In this document: piece by piece, positions 10,639 through 20,987 of the stretch | Layout: each line of letters starts with the position of its first letter | Numbering within the stretch: the first letter of the stretch is position 1 | Assembly: GCA_022316685.1 (NCBI GenBank) | Contig: JAKJHU010001592.1 | Span: 1-64,000, forward strand | Direction of reading: 5' to 3' | Source of the DNA: Progne subis subis | Lineage: Eukaryota > Chordata > Aves > Passeriformes > Hirundinidae | Length of the DNA: 64,000 nt | The notes under the pieces: generated by a model | What the model was told of the DNA's origin: nothing | The model's database searches: none | The model's input: only the letters and a program-made list of their open reading frames with translations | Program-made: the position numbers and the translations under genes

Positions 10639-11214
10639 GTTTCTGATGTTTTAAAAGGCAAACTGTTCGAAAAATCTTAACCTCTGACGTGAAAAACCAA
10701 AGACGCCGCTGCGCCCGCTCGCTCCCGAGGTATCAGAGGCAAGGTGGGCTGGCCGCGGCTCGGGGCGGCTCTCTAGCCGCTTCTCCCGACTGTGGGGACA
10801 CGGGCAGGGGGGTGTCCCGGTGCCGGCTTCTGTCCGGGACCCTCCCGTAGCTAGCCCACCCCAAAAACGCGCGGTTTTCCCCGGTACACGGAACTCCAGC
10901 CGTTCCGCAGAGAAAAAAAAATCTCTAACCGCGTTACGCAACACACTGCAGCGCAGGGTCCTAAAGCCCTCTCACTATTAAACTATAGGGATCTTCTAGC
11001 GGACCCTGGGGCACGTGCTGCAACGTCAGGGTTTTCTGTCTAAAGGTCGACTCACTTTTGTAGTAAAAGCGAACTCCCGACCCTGTCCTGGCACCCCGAG
11101 CTGCTCGAAAGCAGCCGATAGTGGCCAGGTAGTTGCACCTCCCAAAGAGCTTTATTAACCCCTGAAATAGGGAGTCCCGCTTCATGCGTGGGCTTATTAA
11201 TATTTCATAACAAA
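10639..11214 (-). other. ERV1 leader (untranslated, probable packaging region)
   Basis: GC-rich stretch between PBS and gag ATG. By position it is the 5' leader that normally carries the splice donor and packaging signal. I saw no conserved ORF in it. Confidence 0.6.
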
Positions 11215-11230
11215 CCGACGTTGGGGGCCA
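11215..11230 (-). other. ERV1 primer-binding site, tRNA-Lys type
   Basis: Minus strand TGGCCCCCAACGTCGG, two bases after the 5' LTR. It resembles the complement of the tRNA-Lys1,2 3' end, the usual primer of betaretroviruses, with a few mismatches. Confidence 0.75.
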
Positions 11231-11232
11231 AC

Positions 11233-11364
11233 TGAAACTATACTTCCCTCTAGCCACCCCCCTGGCTCTCGCTAGCTCAGTTATTCAGGGGTTTTAGGGA
11301 AATATATTTCAGAGAGACAGAATAGAGATTTCAAAAGAGTGGCTCTCACCCCCAGCTTCCGTCC
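11233..11364 (-). repeat. ERV1 5' LTR, inner piece
   Basis: The right-hand part (3' in the minus sense) of the 5' LTR, up to the ERV2 insertion point. Its last six bases CCGTCC are the TSD of ERV2. The other piece is at 14590-14804; together they make 347 bp. Confidence 0.9.
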
Positions 11365-11657
11365 TGCTGCCTCCGCTGAGGCGTAGCGACCTGGTTCGGG
11401 AACGACACGGCAGCCACAGCCAGGCTGCTCGGACCACCAGCTCACAGACACCAGTGTGGTGGACGGCTAATGGCGTTTATTAACTGGTTACATGGAGTTA
11501 TAAAACCTCTGTTTGCTACATCACATCCGTCTGCTTACGTTACAAGTTAGGTGTTGCTTACCTTATCAAGGACACTAACCAACTAAGTGTTGAGGGAGGG
11601 GTTCTGTCTGCCCGTACAACGCGATATCTTCCGACCGCCTGTCCCTAATCTCCCACA
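11365..11657 (-). repeat. ERV2 3' LTR
   Basis: 293 bp, TGTGGGAGAT...GAGGCAGCA in the minus sense, identical to the 5' LTR. An AATAAA (complement of TTTATT near 11477) marks the R region. GC-rich U5 side. Confidence 0.92.
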
Positions 11658-11670
11658 TTTCCCCCCCTCC
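11658..11670 (-). other. ERV2 polypurine tract
   Basis: GGGAGGGGGGAAA on the minus strand directly abuts the 3' LTR. Confidence 0.85.
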
Positions 11671-11815
11671 CATGACTAAGTAAAAAAGTATAAAAGTATA
11701 AATGTTATAAAAGTATAAATGTTATAAAAATATAAATGTCATAAAAATGCAAAAGCTGTTAAAGTTAGTATAATAGGATACAAAAGTGGTATAAAATGTT
11801 AGTAACAAGCACACT
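11671..11815 (-). other. ERV2 spacer with short AT-rich repeats
   Basis: Between PPT and env stop: several imperfect tandem copies of a TATAAAAGTATAAATGT-like unit. No ORF. Confidence 0.6.
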
Positions 11816-12578
11816 TCATGGTAATTGCAGGCGTTCGACAAATAGGATGTTAACTTTTTCTAAACGGCTTCTAACAAACGACACTAACTTGTTTAAAATG
11901 CAAGGCCCAAAAATCAATACCAAGAGTATTATGGTGAGAGGGCCTATTAGGGTGGAAACAAGGGTGGCCAGCCACGGGGACTGATTGAACCATGACTCGA
12001 ACCATCCTCGTTGGGCCTCTCTCTCTCTCTTTCTCTGGGGTAGTCTTTCTCTCAGTTCAGCCATGGAGTCTCGCACGACTCCAGTATGGTCTGTATAAAA
12101 ACAGCATTCCTCTCTCAAGGCGGCACACAGGCCTCCTTGCTGCATGAGCAAGAGGTCCAGTCCTCGCCTGTTCTGCAGGACGACTTCTGAAAGCGAGGAG
12201 ATAGATCTTTCCAGAGAGGAGATGGATTTTTCAATTCTTAGTAAGTCTTCGTCAATTGTCATTTGCAGCTGAGAAAGTCTTTGATGTTGGGTCACGAGAG
12301 CTGAAACACCTGTGGCTGTACCGGCAGCTCCTAGGCCAAGGAGCATTGCAATGGTTATACCTGTTACTACTTCTCTTTTGTGGAGCTGGATAGTTTCTTC
12401 TAAAAAGCGATACATTTCTTCTTCTTGGTGATACAGGACTCTAGGAACAATCAGAACTTGGACACAAAAGTCAGCAAGGTTATTGAATTTGCTAAGGTAC
12501 ACACAGGGGATTATTCCGATTTGTTGACAGACCCACATTCCTGATAGGAACGGAACTGCCCACTTATCAGTCTTTTCA
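11816..12578 (-). pseudogene. env: ERV2 env: end of surface unit plus whole transmembrane subunit
   Basis: Open frame of about 250 codons (first ATG at 12538). It begins inside the surface subunit (DKWAVPFLSGMWVC) and runs through a fusion-peptide-like hydrophobic segment (ITIAMLLGLGAAGTATGVSAL), a heptad region, LQNRRGLDLLLMQQGGLC with a CX6CC motif (CAALREECC), a membrane anchor (IGPLTIILLVLIFGPCIL) and a short tail. This layout is the gammaretroviral type and differs from the ERV1 env. Upstream it is joined directly to capsid sequence by a deletion near 12579, so it has no start or signal peptide of its own. No clear furin site is seen. Confidence 0.85.
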
Positions 12579-14173
12579 CTAGGTTGGCATCACCTCGTGG
12601 GCCCACAGGCCCTCGGCTTGTGCCTGGGGCGTGATCATGGTTGGGTCTGTGCCCATGAGCCGTTGCAGGCTGGAGCCGTGTAGCGGATGATCTGCACCAG
12701 TGACCAGAGCTAGTTCCTTTGCACAATTGTCCTCCCACTCTTGTTTAAAAAACTATCATCCCTGCCCCATCAAAAATCAATCTGCAGGTTTGCTTTATGT
12801 CAAATGGGAGCATGTCATCCCCTCCAAAAACACTATCAATGAGAGTAGAAAACCATTGCTGAATTGATCCCTCTGTCAGTGATTGCTTTAACAATTGCTT
12901 GTACATCCTTAGGATTTACCGGTGAGTATGTTCTCTGGTTTCCGCCTGCCCTCCCCACTCGGACTGGGAAAGCCAGTGTGGCCGATGGACCCCAGTCGGC
13001 ACAGGCAATTTTTATTTTCCTCCAGTCTGTGAGAGGAGTTCGTTCTTTTTCTGACTTCCCCTCAACCCGAGTAGAAACATTGTTGTTACTGATTTTGTAT
13101 ACTGTTACTTCTCTGTCGGAGCCGGAGCCAGAGCCGGCAGCGGAGGACAGGCTGTCCCCGTCCCAGCTAGAGTCCGATTCAGAGCCGGAAGTCGACTGAC
13201 TGGCTGCTTCCGGGCTCCGGAGCCTTTTGGTCAGGCTCCGACCCCGCCCCTTTCCCTCAGGGCTGGACCACTCTTTCCCTCTTTGCCCCCGCCCCTTTCC
13301 CTCAGGGCTGGGCTGTCCCTTCCCCCTGAGCCCCTGCCCCTTTCTCTCAGGGCTGGGCCATCCCTTGCACCTGCACTCCCCCCGCCTCCTGCTGTGGGAG
13401 CTTCTCGCCTTAGAAAAACGTGCTTTTTGGCAAAGATTAGCTTCAGTTATCTCTTTGAGCTCTTTTCCCTTTTTCTGCTCGCGTGCCCCCTCATTAGCTA
13501 ACAAGCTCTCTTCGTTTTCATTGGCAACGAGCCCACTATCTAAATGACCTTCTTTGTTTTCTGTCCTGCTTTCCCTCTCGGATTCAGCGCTATCTTGAGG
13601 CGCATAAGGTGGGGGTCCCTCCCCCGCTTTTCCAGCATTCCTAGCTTCTTCAGCTAGATTGTTGTAAAATGACTGCATCTCTTTTATCGCCTCAGCGAGT
13701 GACCTTGAGTTTGGAGGCTCTTGCTCCTCCGAGCCTCTGCACTCCACAGAACTAACCCCATCAACACTCTGCACATTATCACTAATTTTCAGACTGCATT
13801 CTTTTACACGCTGAAAATTCTCAACAACAGTTCCCTCTGAGAAAGTTTGCGTCGCTGCCGCGATACCCAATTGAGGAGAAATCTTTAAACAATTTCGGGC
13901 AGCTTTCCATGTTTCTTGTTCATGCAGAGCCTTCTGTAAAGCTTCCACGACCCTCCCCCATGCCTTAAGATTTTTCCCTGAGCCAGAAGACATTGTGTCT
14001 TCAGCAAGAGCCTTAGTGCATTGATCCCAAACATCTGGGTGGAGGATATCCACCGGTCTATCAATAATACTAAGTTGCAAAAGCCTCGTCACTGCGAGGG
14101 TAAAATCTTTTGCTTTACAATCAATTCCCCACTGCTTATGAATCTGAGATACGACCTTCATGAGGGCTTCCAT
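12579..14173 (-). pseudogene. gag: ERV2 gag: matrix, PPPY linker, basic repeats, partial capsid
   Basis: Chosen start is the ATG at 14171-14173 (MEALMKVVSQIHKQWG), which begins a matrix resembling that of alpharetroviruses; the open frame extends upstream into the LTR. The linker has a PPPY late-domain motif (GEGPPPYAPQD) and about three copies of a basic SPEGKGRGQRGK-like repeat near 13245-13375. Capsid starts around FPVRVGRAGGNQRTYSPV. A one-base shift near 12885-12890 closes the first frame at 12836; capsid then continues in another frame (LPFDIKQTCRLIFDGAG, HGSSLQRLMGTDP) until a TAG at 12579-12581, where the env part begins. The nucleocapsid is missing. Confidence 0.85.
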
Positions 14174-14274
14174 CCTCCTTACGGGTCCTGGGGCGTCCCC
14201 CTCGCCGAGCTGGCCCGCCGCTCGGCCGTCGTTCACCCGTCCAGGCGACTCCCGATCTCCCGGGCGACTCCTGG

Positions 14275-14288
14275 GGGTTTCGGCACCA
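14275..14288 (-). other. ERV2 primer-binding site, tRNA-Phe type
   Basis: Minus strand TGGTGCCGAAACCC, two bases after the 5' LTR. It is complementary to the 3' end of tRNA-Phe (GGGTTTCGGCACCA) over 14 bases. Lys, Trp or Met primers fit much worse. Confidence 0.8.
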
Positions 14289-14290
14289 CT

Positions 14291-14583
14291 TGCTGCCTCC
14301 GCTGAGGCGTAGCGACCTGGTTCGGGAACGACACGGCAGCCACAGCCAGGCTGCTCGGACCACCAGCTCACAGACACCAGTGTGGTGGACGGCTAATGGC
14401 GTTTATTAACTGGTTACATGGAGTTATAAAACCTCTGTTTGCTACATCACATCCGTCTGCTTACGTTACAAGTTAGGTGTTGCTTACCTTATCAAGGACA
14501 CTAACCAACTAAGTGTTGAGGGAGGGGTTCTGTCTGCCCGTACAACGCGATATCTTCCGACCGCCTGTCCCTAATCTCCCACA
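14291..14583 (-). repeat. ERV2 5' LTR
   Basis: 293 bp identical to 11365-11657. The flank CCGTCC at 14584 is the second TSD copy and belongs to the ERV1 LTR, which resumes at 14590. Confidence 0.92.
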
Positions 14584-14589
14584 CCGTCC

Positions 14590-14804
14590 AAGCTTTATTC
14601 TCGATGTGATGTTCCAGGAGGCCAAGGAGAGAGAGAGTGAACCAGGAAGAAACAGGGGTATATCTAGTTTTGGGCCAAGGAAAGATATTGGCCCTGAGCC
14701 AATAGGGTCAGGAGTAGGTATGATAGGGAAAAAGGGTTGAACTACATAGCACAGGTTTCAGGGGGACTCTGAGGGGGAAAACCATTCCTCAGAGGAACAC
14801 AACA
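14590..14804 (-). repeat. ERV1 5' LTR, outer piece
   Basis: Continues the ERV1 LTR after the ERV2 insertion (AAGCTTTATTCTCG... to ...GGAACACAACA). It ends at 14804; the next bases TATGCA do not repeat the left flank of ERV1. Confidence 0.9.
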
Positions 14805-15855
14805 TATGCAAGCACAATTGTAGATGCAATCAACTGCTGCCCTAATCATAAGATAAGAAGGTGAAGGTATCTTCCCGATTAAAATCCAAAAGACTATTTA
14901 AGATAATGCTAAAGATTTTAAAAGAAAATTCCAATCCTAGTAGACCTTAGTAAATTTTACCTATAATCCCACCGCCAACACAGCCACTGCCTTTGTGCTT
15001 ACTATACGCAATGCCACAACCTACGTAATTCACCCCATCCTCCCATTAGGATTAAACCATAGAAACATAGTACTCTATCCCATTGAACATAAATTGTAAG
15101 CTCAGATAGTAAACAAAAAGTAGCAAACTGTAAATTTAAAATCTTACATTACTTGAGAGCAACAAGGATTTATATGTGAGAGTAATACAACTGATGCCCA
15201 AGACATATATCTTGACACTAAGTAAAGCCTCTCCCATTCTGAGATCCACCCAGGCACTAACCAAAAGACTGTAATTATATACATTAGCCATAATTGTGTA
15301 TGCTTAAGAACTGCTTGTACATTTATAAAGATAGATAGAAACAATGTATCCTTACCTGCTAAAGATCATTCTAATTTCTGTATCTGCAATTTTGTTAAGA
15401 CTGTCGTGTGCGACTTTTCATATATAGCGCCACTTGTATCTCACCAGTTGATCAAGTCTAATTATACAACCAATTGTTACCCACACTTATTAGAATGAAT
15501 CTAACCTTAGGAAAGCAATTAATAAAACATGAAGATTTAATGAAAATTATAAAAAAAATTCAAAAGAGCAGACAAAAAACTTTAGTAACTGTCCAACATA
15601 ATGCAAAGAAAATAAGTAGAGTCCTACAAAAAGTAAAGTAGGACGCAAGCCACAGCTGGTGGGAGGCACTCTTTAGTCACCAACAGCAGCTAGAATCTTA
15701 AACACCCTATATCACCCCATCATTATTTTGCTGATATTAGTTAGTATATATTTAATAATGTCTATTGTAGTACTCATATAGAACTAGAAGATGTTAAAGT
15801 GAGTAGCAATTTTAACTTCATTATCTAAAACACATAAGATAATGTTAAAAAGGAA
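14805..15855 (+). pseudogene. env remnant of a third ERV lineage
   Basis: The plus strand reads through stops as an Env-like protein: NATTYVIHPILPLGLNHRN, then EQQGFICESNTTDAQDI, several Cys pairs (NCVCLRT, CICNF) and NYTTNC with N-glycosylation sites. Near the end is a Trp- and basic-rich part. At least ten stops or shifts. It ends in AAAAAGGAA, a PPT-like run, before 15856. It resembles neither the ERV1 nor the ERV2 env. The family assignment is uncertain. Confidence 0.55.
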
Positions 15856-17793
15856 TGTAGTGGTTTCACGTTCGCTAAATTTTGGTTGCCAAATTTAGTC
15901 TAGTGGTCTTAGTGTTTATTCTCTTTTTTGTGGGAAAAGATCAGGAGAGAACAAAGCAGGCTTAAGCTTAAAATTAAAAAAATAGTTTTATTAGCACACA
16001 CTAAAAGAATGAAAAAAGAAAGATGGGAAAAAACTAAAACAAAACAGAATGAAACTTCAAAACACTCTTTCCTCCCTCCCCCCCCCCCCCCCCCCCCCCT
16101 TTACAAACTGTTACCTTTCTTAGAAAACAACATAGAGACACAACCTGTGATTTTCCGTCAGTTCCACCATTTAAACATAATCCTTCATCACTTTGGGAGA
16201 GGAGTCTCTCTAGAGTCCCATGGAGACACTCGCCACAAGACTACAAACAGTCTAGTGGCTCCCAATGTCACAAATCTGCAACTGCCAGGAATTTTTGCAG
16301 ATTATGCTGTTCCATCCATTAGTAGCCTTTCCCCTGGCTACTTATGGGCCTCTCAGTGTATCTGGTGTACTGCTTAAGAATGCTTCGTCTAGTACAAAAC
16401 CAGGATTCTTCTATCTCTAAAATGTCTCTATCTCAAAAGAAATAGAGACCTCCTTTTACCCCAGGAGCTGAGGGCTTCAAATCACTTTCTCTCTAAAATC
16501 ATCTTTGTCTCAAAGGCTGAGACCTCCTTTTACCCCAGGAGCAAGGGGCTTTTTAAGATTCTTGCTTAAATCTCAATCATATCAGTCCCCAATTTTGATT
16601 AGAACCAGCATTCCCCCAAATAACATTAAGATGTTACAAGAAACAGTCCATTTCTCCATAGTTTACCCCAGAGGAATCCAGTTAAAAATGTCTACTTCCT
16701 CAATCCCTCTGTCCAATACTATTATCAGTTCTTTCACTCTTGCTCCACTGACTTTGTGCGGTGTCTTTTCTATGTCTACTCTGTCTCTTTCTTCTCTCAG
16801 GGAAGGGTTAGGCCTTGGAAGCTTCATGTTGCCAGGAAAGGGTTAAATCTGCCCAGGCCTGCAGTGGCCATGTGATTTCTGCCTCTGGCAGCAGTCTCTT
16901 TGCCACTGCATCTCAGATCAACGGCCTGGTTTCCTCCCTCCACTCTTTTCCTTTCTCTGTCTGGAATCATGGGAGGAGGGGGGCAGAGGGGAGAAAGCTC
17001 TGCCCACCCCTCGGTGACAATCGAGGCGGCCTTGGCCTAAACGTTGGGCTCATAGCTGTTATCAGGGTCCCGGCGGAGATCCCTCCCTGCTCCGTGGGCT
17101 CTGGGGAAGTTGAAAAAAGTAGTTGCTTTTAAGCTGCAAACTCTCCTCCCCTGCCGGGAGCCAATGGAGCCCAGCCAGGCCTCAGGACTGGCTCCCCCCC
17201 AAAGTGAGTGGGGGGGGGGAAGCAGCAGGCCCCAACTCGATGTTACCTGTTTAGCTGACCAGGAGGAAAAGGGCTGACCTGCAGGAAATCAGGGTTTATA
17301 TGAGTACTTCCCAAAGTCGCATTTGACATTCTCAGTGGTCAAAACAGATGCCAATATCCCAAACTAGCCTTCTGATAGGTCCCTGTCCTTTCTAAAACAA
17401 TTCCAAGGTCCTGACAGGGAAAAACACTCTACATTTCTCCCTAACTAAAAACCAAACTGTGCCAACCCATGAGAAGCAACTATCAAGATAATTAGTTAGG
17501 GCTAGAAAGAAGGCCCAGTAGTAGTAAAGAAATTTACTAAGTCTATAGAAAAGGGGGTAATGAGACAGAAGTTTGAAAATTCTAGCTGATCTTTATAGCA
17601 ATCTTAAGAGCATACACTGTATTTTAGAATGTATTTCAAATAGTGCTTTAAAACATACTTTAAACTACATTTTAAAAGCCATTTAGTGAATATTGAGTGC
17701 TATGTCTGTTACCCTTTACATATTTTAAGACAGTACAAGCATCTGGGGCCCCTTGATGATAAGGACTAACCTAAGCACAACAAGATAACAAGG
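15856..17793 (+). repeat. 3' LTR-like region of the third ERV lineage
   Basis: Begins TGTAGTGGTTTCACG straight after the PPT-like run, as a 3' LTR would. It contains a long C run (about 16078-16100) and no credible ORF. The same element seems to continue at 18473-18832 with a TATA-like GTATAAAGTGG, being split by the LTR at 17794. The full length and end are not certain. Confidence 0.4.
16078..16100. repeat. Poly-C tract
   Basis: About 20 consecutive C. Exact length is unreliable in sequencing. Confidence 0.8.
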
Positions 17794-17989
17794 TGTCCTA
17801 GGGTGACTTTATGATGCTTGTATCCCTAATCGTCTATTCTGTTTGTGCTGTATATTGAGTTCTGTGCTTTTAAGACTTGTTCTAAGAGCAAGGAGAAGCG
17901 CAGAGTCTGTTTTGAGAAAACTGCCTGACTCCTACACATTATTCTCCAGACGGTGTGTTCGGCGGAGGCTTGGAGAGACTGCAGGACAG

Positions 17990-18025
<36 letters not shown>

Positions 18026-18467
18026 TTTAGTTTCAGCTAGCAAGGGCAGAGAAGTTCCCTGGACTGTTTTTTTTCCTTTTTCTTGGAACTGTTTAAACCT
18101 GCTCTGGACTGAAAACCCAGGGGAGCACTGGGGGCTGCACCTGCGGCCCACCGGGGCCTGGACCTCAGCATTTTGCAGCAGCGCCGGAGGGACTGGGACT
18201 GATGAGAGACTGAGAGAGAGCCGAGCTACACCCATGGCAAGAACTTTCTCAATTTACCATCTCAGTCCAGAACAAGAGGTTTTATTGTTTCATATTATTC
18301 ATTCTTCATACTTGTATGCACTTTGTTTGTTAAGTAAAATAGTTTTTTCCACTTTTCTCCAAAGAATTTTTTTACCGGACCGGTTGGAGGGAGGGGCCAT
18401 TTGGGTTTGCTTCTCAGAGGGATCCCATTCAGGAGTTTTCTCCCAAATTTGTCCCTAAACCAGGACA
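17794..18467 (+). mobile_element. Solo LTR with TSD CAAGG
   Basis: 674 bp, TGTCCTAGGG...CCAGGACA, with inverted ends and a perfect 5-bp TSD CAAGG (17789-17793, 18468-18472). A T run of about 28 lies at 17993-18021. A 5-bp TSD and the TGTCCT/AGGACA ends fit an ERVL-type LTR. Confidence 0.85.
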
Positions 18468-18472
18468 CAAGG

Positions 18473-18832
18473 CTAAGAATGCAAATAAAGAGAAAAACAG
18501 ACTCTTAGCCAGCAGAAACTGACTTCTTACCTTAAAAAAGTGTCAAAAGGGCCAAAGTACATGTGAAAAAGATAAAAGTAAAGAGTTCGCAAAGGAAGAC
18601 TCCATTTCCTTCATCTTCTAGAGACCCTGAGACCACCACAACGAACTGAGCATGCCCAGAAGAGCGTAAAGTTAATTACCATATGAAGCCAAGACAAGAA
18701 GGACCAGAGAATAAATATGTATAAAGTGGATTGTAAAATGCCATGCATATGTAAGACCTCAAAAAATATTAGTGTTCATGCGTGTCTTTAGTAAAATTAT
18801 TCCCCACGCATCTCAACATCAATTAAAAATAC
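18473..18832 (+). repeat. Continuation of the 15856 LTR-like element
   Basis: Carries AATAAATATGTATAAAGTGG (TATA-like) and an R-like stretch, and is cut by the next LTR at 18833. It probably resumes for about 90 bp at 19580. Confidence 0.4.
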
Positions 18833-19574
18833 TGTTGGGGTTTAGATTTGTTCCTTTTTGTCTTAAAGAATTTTTCCCCATAAGTTACTAGGAAACAAAG
18901 TGCTGATGCTTAGAGGGTACTTGACTAACACAAAAGATGTGGCTGGGAGGGAGACTATCACACAAAGTTTGAGGGAGGGAAAAGGACAGGGCTGGGGGGA
19001 GCTGGGTTTCTTTTTTCCAGCTCTCGGCATCGGAGAGGCACGGTCGGGTGGCTGTTTACTACGTGAGGAGTCCACTGTTACGGAGGGTCTGGTCCTGGGA
19101 ATTCTACCACCATCCATCATCTGCTGGAGTGCCCAGGAATTCGGAGCCCCTTTGCCTGCCCTGCTGGAGCTGGGCCAGCCCTGCCCAGCCATCGCGGCTT
19201 CTTCAGTACTGCTCACTTTGCCGGGACACGCCCCTGCCTGCTGGGGACCCTCACCATCCCAGCCACTAGCCCGGGAGTTTTCCACCGTTCCAGCTTGGTG
19301 TTCTCAGGGTCCAAAGGGATCAGACTGCCCTGGGCTTTGTGAGACAAAGCCCCTCGAGGTTCCTGGTTCTGTTTATTATTAATGCTGTAGTTGTTGTTTG
19401 TTTGCATTGATATACTTACTAGTAAAGAACTGTTATTCCTTTCCCCATAGCTCTGACTGAAAAGCCTCTTTAATTTTCTAAATTATAATAACTTGGAGGA
19501 AGGGGATTGGAATTCCCCATTCCTAGAGAGGCCCCGTCCCTCCCTAGCAGATACCTGTCTTTCAAACCCAGACA
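18833..19574 (+). mobile_element. Solo LTR, family C, TSD AATAC
   Basis: 742 bp from TGTTGGGGTTTAG to AACCCAGACA, with perfect TSD AATAC (18828-18832 and 19575-19579). The same family is at 22264-24529. Confidence 0.85.
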
Positions 19575-19669
19575 AATACATACGGCTCAAACAACTATTT
19601 TTAGTTGTAGAGTTCTTTCCCAACCCGTTTCAAGGTGACATGGGAAGAATAGAAATATTTTTTGCCATG

Positions 19670-20987
19670 GTGGGGAGAAAATTCATGTGGCCATGGCTCA
19701 ACTGGAGTTGAAGCTGGCCAGAACTGTGGGGACAATAAAAAGTGTTTTTTCAAATATGTTAATGGCAATACACAGTGTAAAAATAACATGGGCCTGTTAC
19801 AGGATGAGGATGGTCACCTCACAAAAAGGGACAGAGACAAGGCAGAGATGTTTAATTCATTCTTTGCCTCTGTCTTCAACATGGATGACAGACCAAGGGG
19901 GTGTCAGTGCCCTGAGCTGGAGGACCAGCACTGTGAGAAGGATCAGCTCCTAGTCAACCTGGAAATTGTGCAGGATCTGCTGCACCATCTGGATCCCTAC
20001 AAATCTATGAGGCTTGATGGGATTCATCTAAAAATCCTGAAGGAACTGGCTAATGTCATCGCCAAACCTCTCTCAATAATTTTTGAGCAGTCTTGGGAAT
20101 CCAGAGAGGTCCCAGCTGACTGGAAGTTGGTGAACGTTGTCCTGATTTTTAAGAAAGGCAAGACAAAGGACCCTGGAAACTACAGGCCTGTTAGTCTCAC
20201 TTCAGTGTGTATTTAAGTTATGGAGAAGATTATTCCGGGAGGTATTGAAAAACACTTGAAGGACAACACAATCATTAGTCACAGCCAGCACAACTTCATG
20301 AGAGGAAAGTTCTGCTTATCAAACCTGATTTCCTTTTATGACAATGCAATCCACCTAGTTGATCAAAGGAAGCCAGCTGATGCCATCTTTTTGGATTTCA
20401 GTAAAGCTTTTGATACTGTCTCTCCCAGGATGCTTCTGGACAAAATGTCCAGCCCCCAGCTGGATAAACACATCATGTGGTGGGTGAGCAACTGGATCAC
20501 AGATGTGGTGCAAAGGGTTATAGTAAATGGTGTGACATCAGACTGGCAGCCTGTCACTAGTGGCGTTCCACAGGGTTCTATCCTAGGCCCTTTGCTCTTC
20601 AACATCTTCATTAATGACCTGGACACAGAACTGGAAAGGATAATAAGCCAGTTTGCAGATGATACAAAACTGTGAGGAGCTGTCAACTCTCTCAAAGGCA
20701 GGAAGGCTCTGCAGAGAGACCTCAACTGTTTAGACAGATGGGCAATCACCAACCATATAAAATTAAACAAGGGAAAGTACTGGACTCTGCAGCTGGGACA
20801 GGGCAACCCTGGATGTCCATATAGACTAGGGACTGAGATGCTGGATAGCACTGCTGGGGAAAGGGACCTGGGGGTTCCTGGTCAATGGAAAGTTGATTAT
20901 GTGTCAGCAGTGTGCCCTCGCAGCTAGGAGGGTCAACCGTGTCCTGGGGTGCATCAGGCAAAACATTCCCAGCCGGTCCAGAGAGGG
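19670..20987 (+). mobile_element. CR1 LINE (CR1-a), ORF2 reverse transcriptase, 5' part
   Basis: 5'-truncated CR1. The frame encodes the region before RT and the RT itself: [43 protein letters not shown] and FADDTKL (20652 onward). In-frame TAA at 20214-20216 and TGA at 20673-20675 make it inactive. The CR1 is interrupted at 20987 by an LTR and resumes at 24920. Confidence 0.88.

Larger units (their letters stand above)
11365..14583 (-). mobile_element. ERV2: young pol-less provirus nested in the ERV1 LTR
   Basis: A 3,219-bp element with LTRs at 11365-11657 and 14291-14583 that are identical by eye over 293 bp, and a perfect TSD CCGTCC (11359-11364 and 14584-14589). It has a PBS, a PPT, a matrix-to-capsid gag region and the end of env. 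Protease, RT and integrase are absent, so it must have been copied by another element's enzymes. The identical LTRs show a very recent insertion. Gag looks alpha/betaretrovirus-like, while the env transmembrane part is of gammaretroviral type, so the element is mosaic. Confidence 0.92.
3869..14804 (-). mobile_element. ERV1: betaretrovirus-like (class II) provirus
   Basis: On the minus strand the order is 5' LTR (14804-14590 plus 11364-11233, split by ERV2), a tRNA-Lys-type PBS, leader, gag, pro, pol, env, PPT and 3' LTR (4214-3869). By eye the two LTRs differ at five substitutions and one indel over about 346 bp, so the element is fairly young but not new. Lesions are two frame changes in capsid, one in-frame stop between gag and pro, one frameshift and one stop in RT, one stop in RNase H, one frameshift in integrase, and a large loss in the env surface region. 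The flanking six bases (TGGGGA left, TATGCA right) do not match, so no TSD survives. A solo LTR of this family is at 37678-38021 and again in array copy 2. Confidence 0.9.

Noticed and set aside
13227..13547. Plus-strand proline-rich ORF
   Set aside because: Antisense of the basic repeats of ERV2 gag.
19662..20675. Host reverse-transcriptase-like gene
   Set aside because: Motifs and ends are those of CR1 ORF2, with stops.
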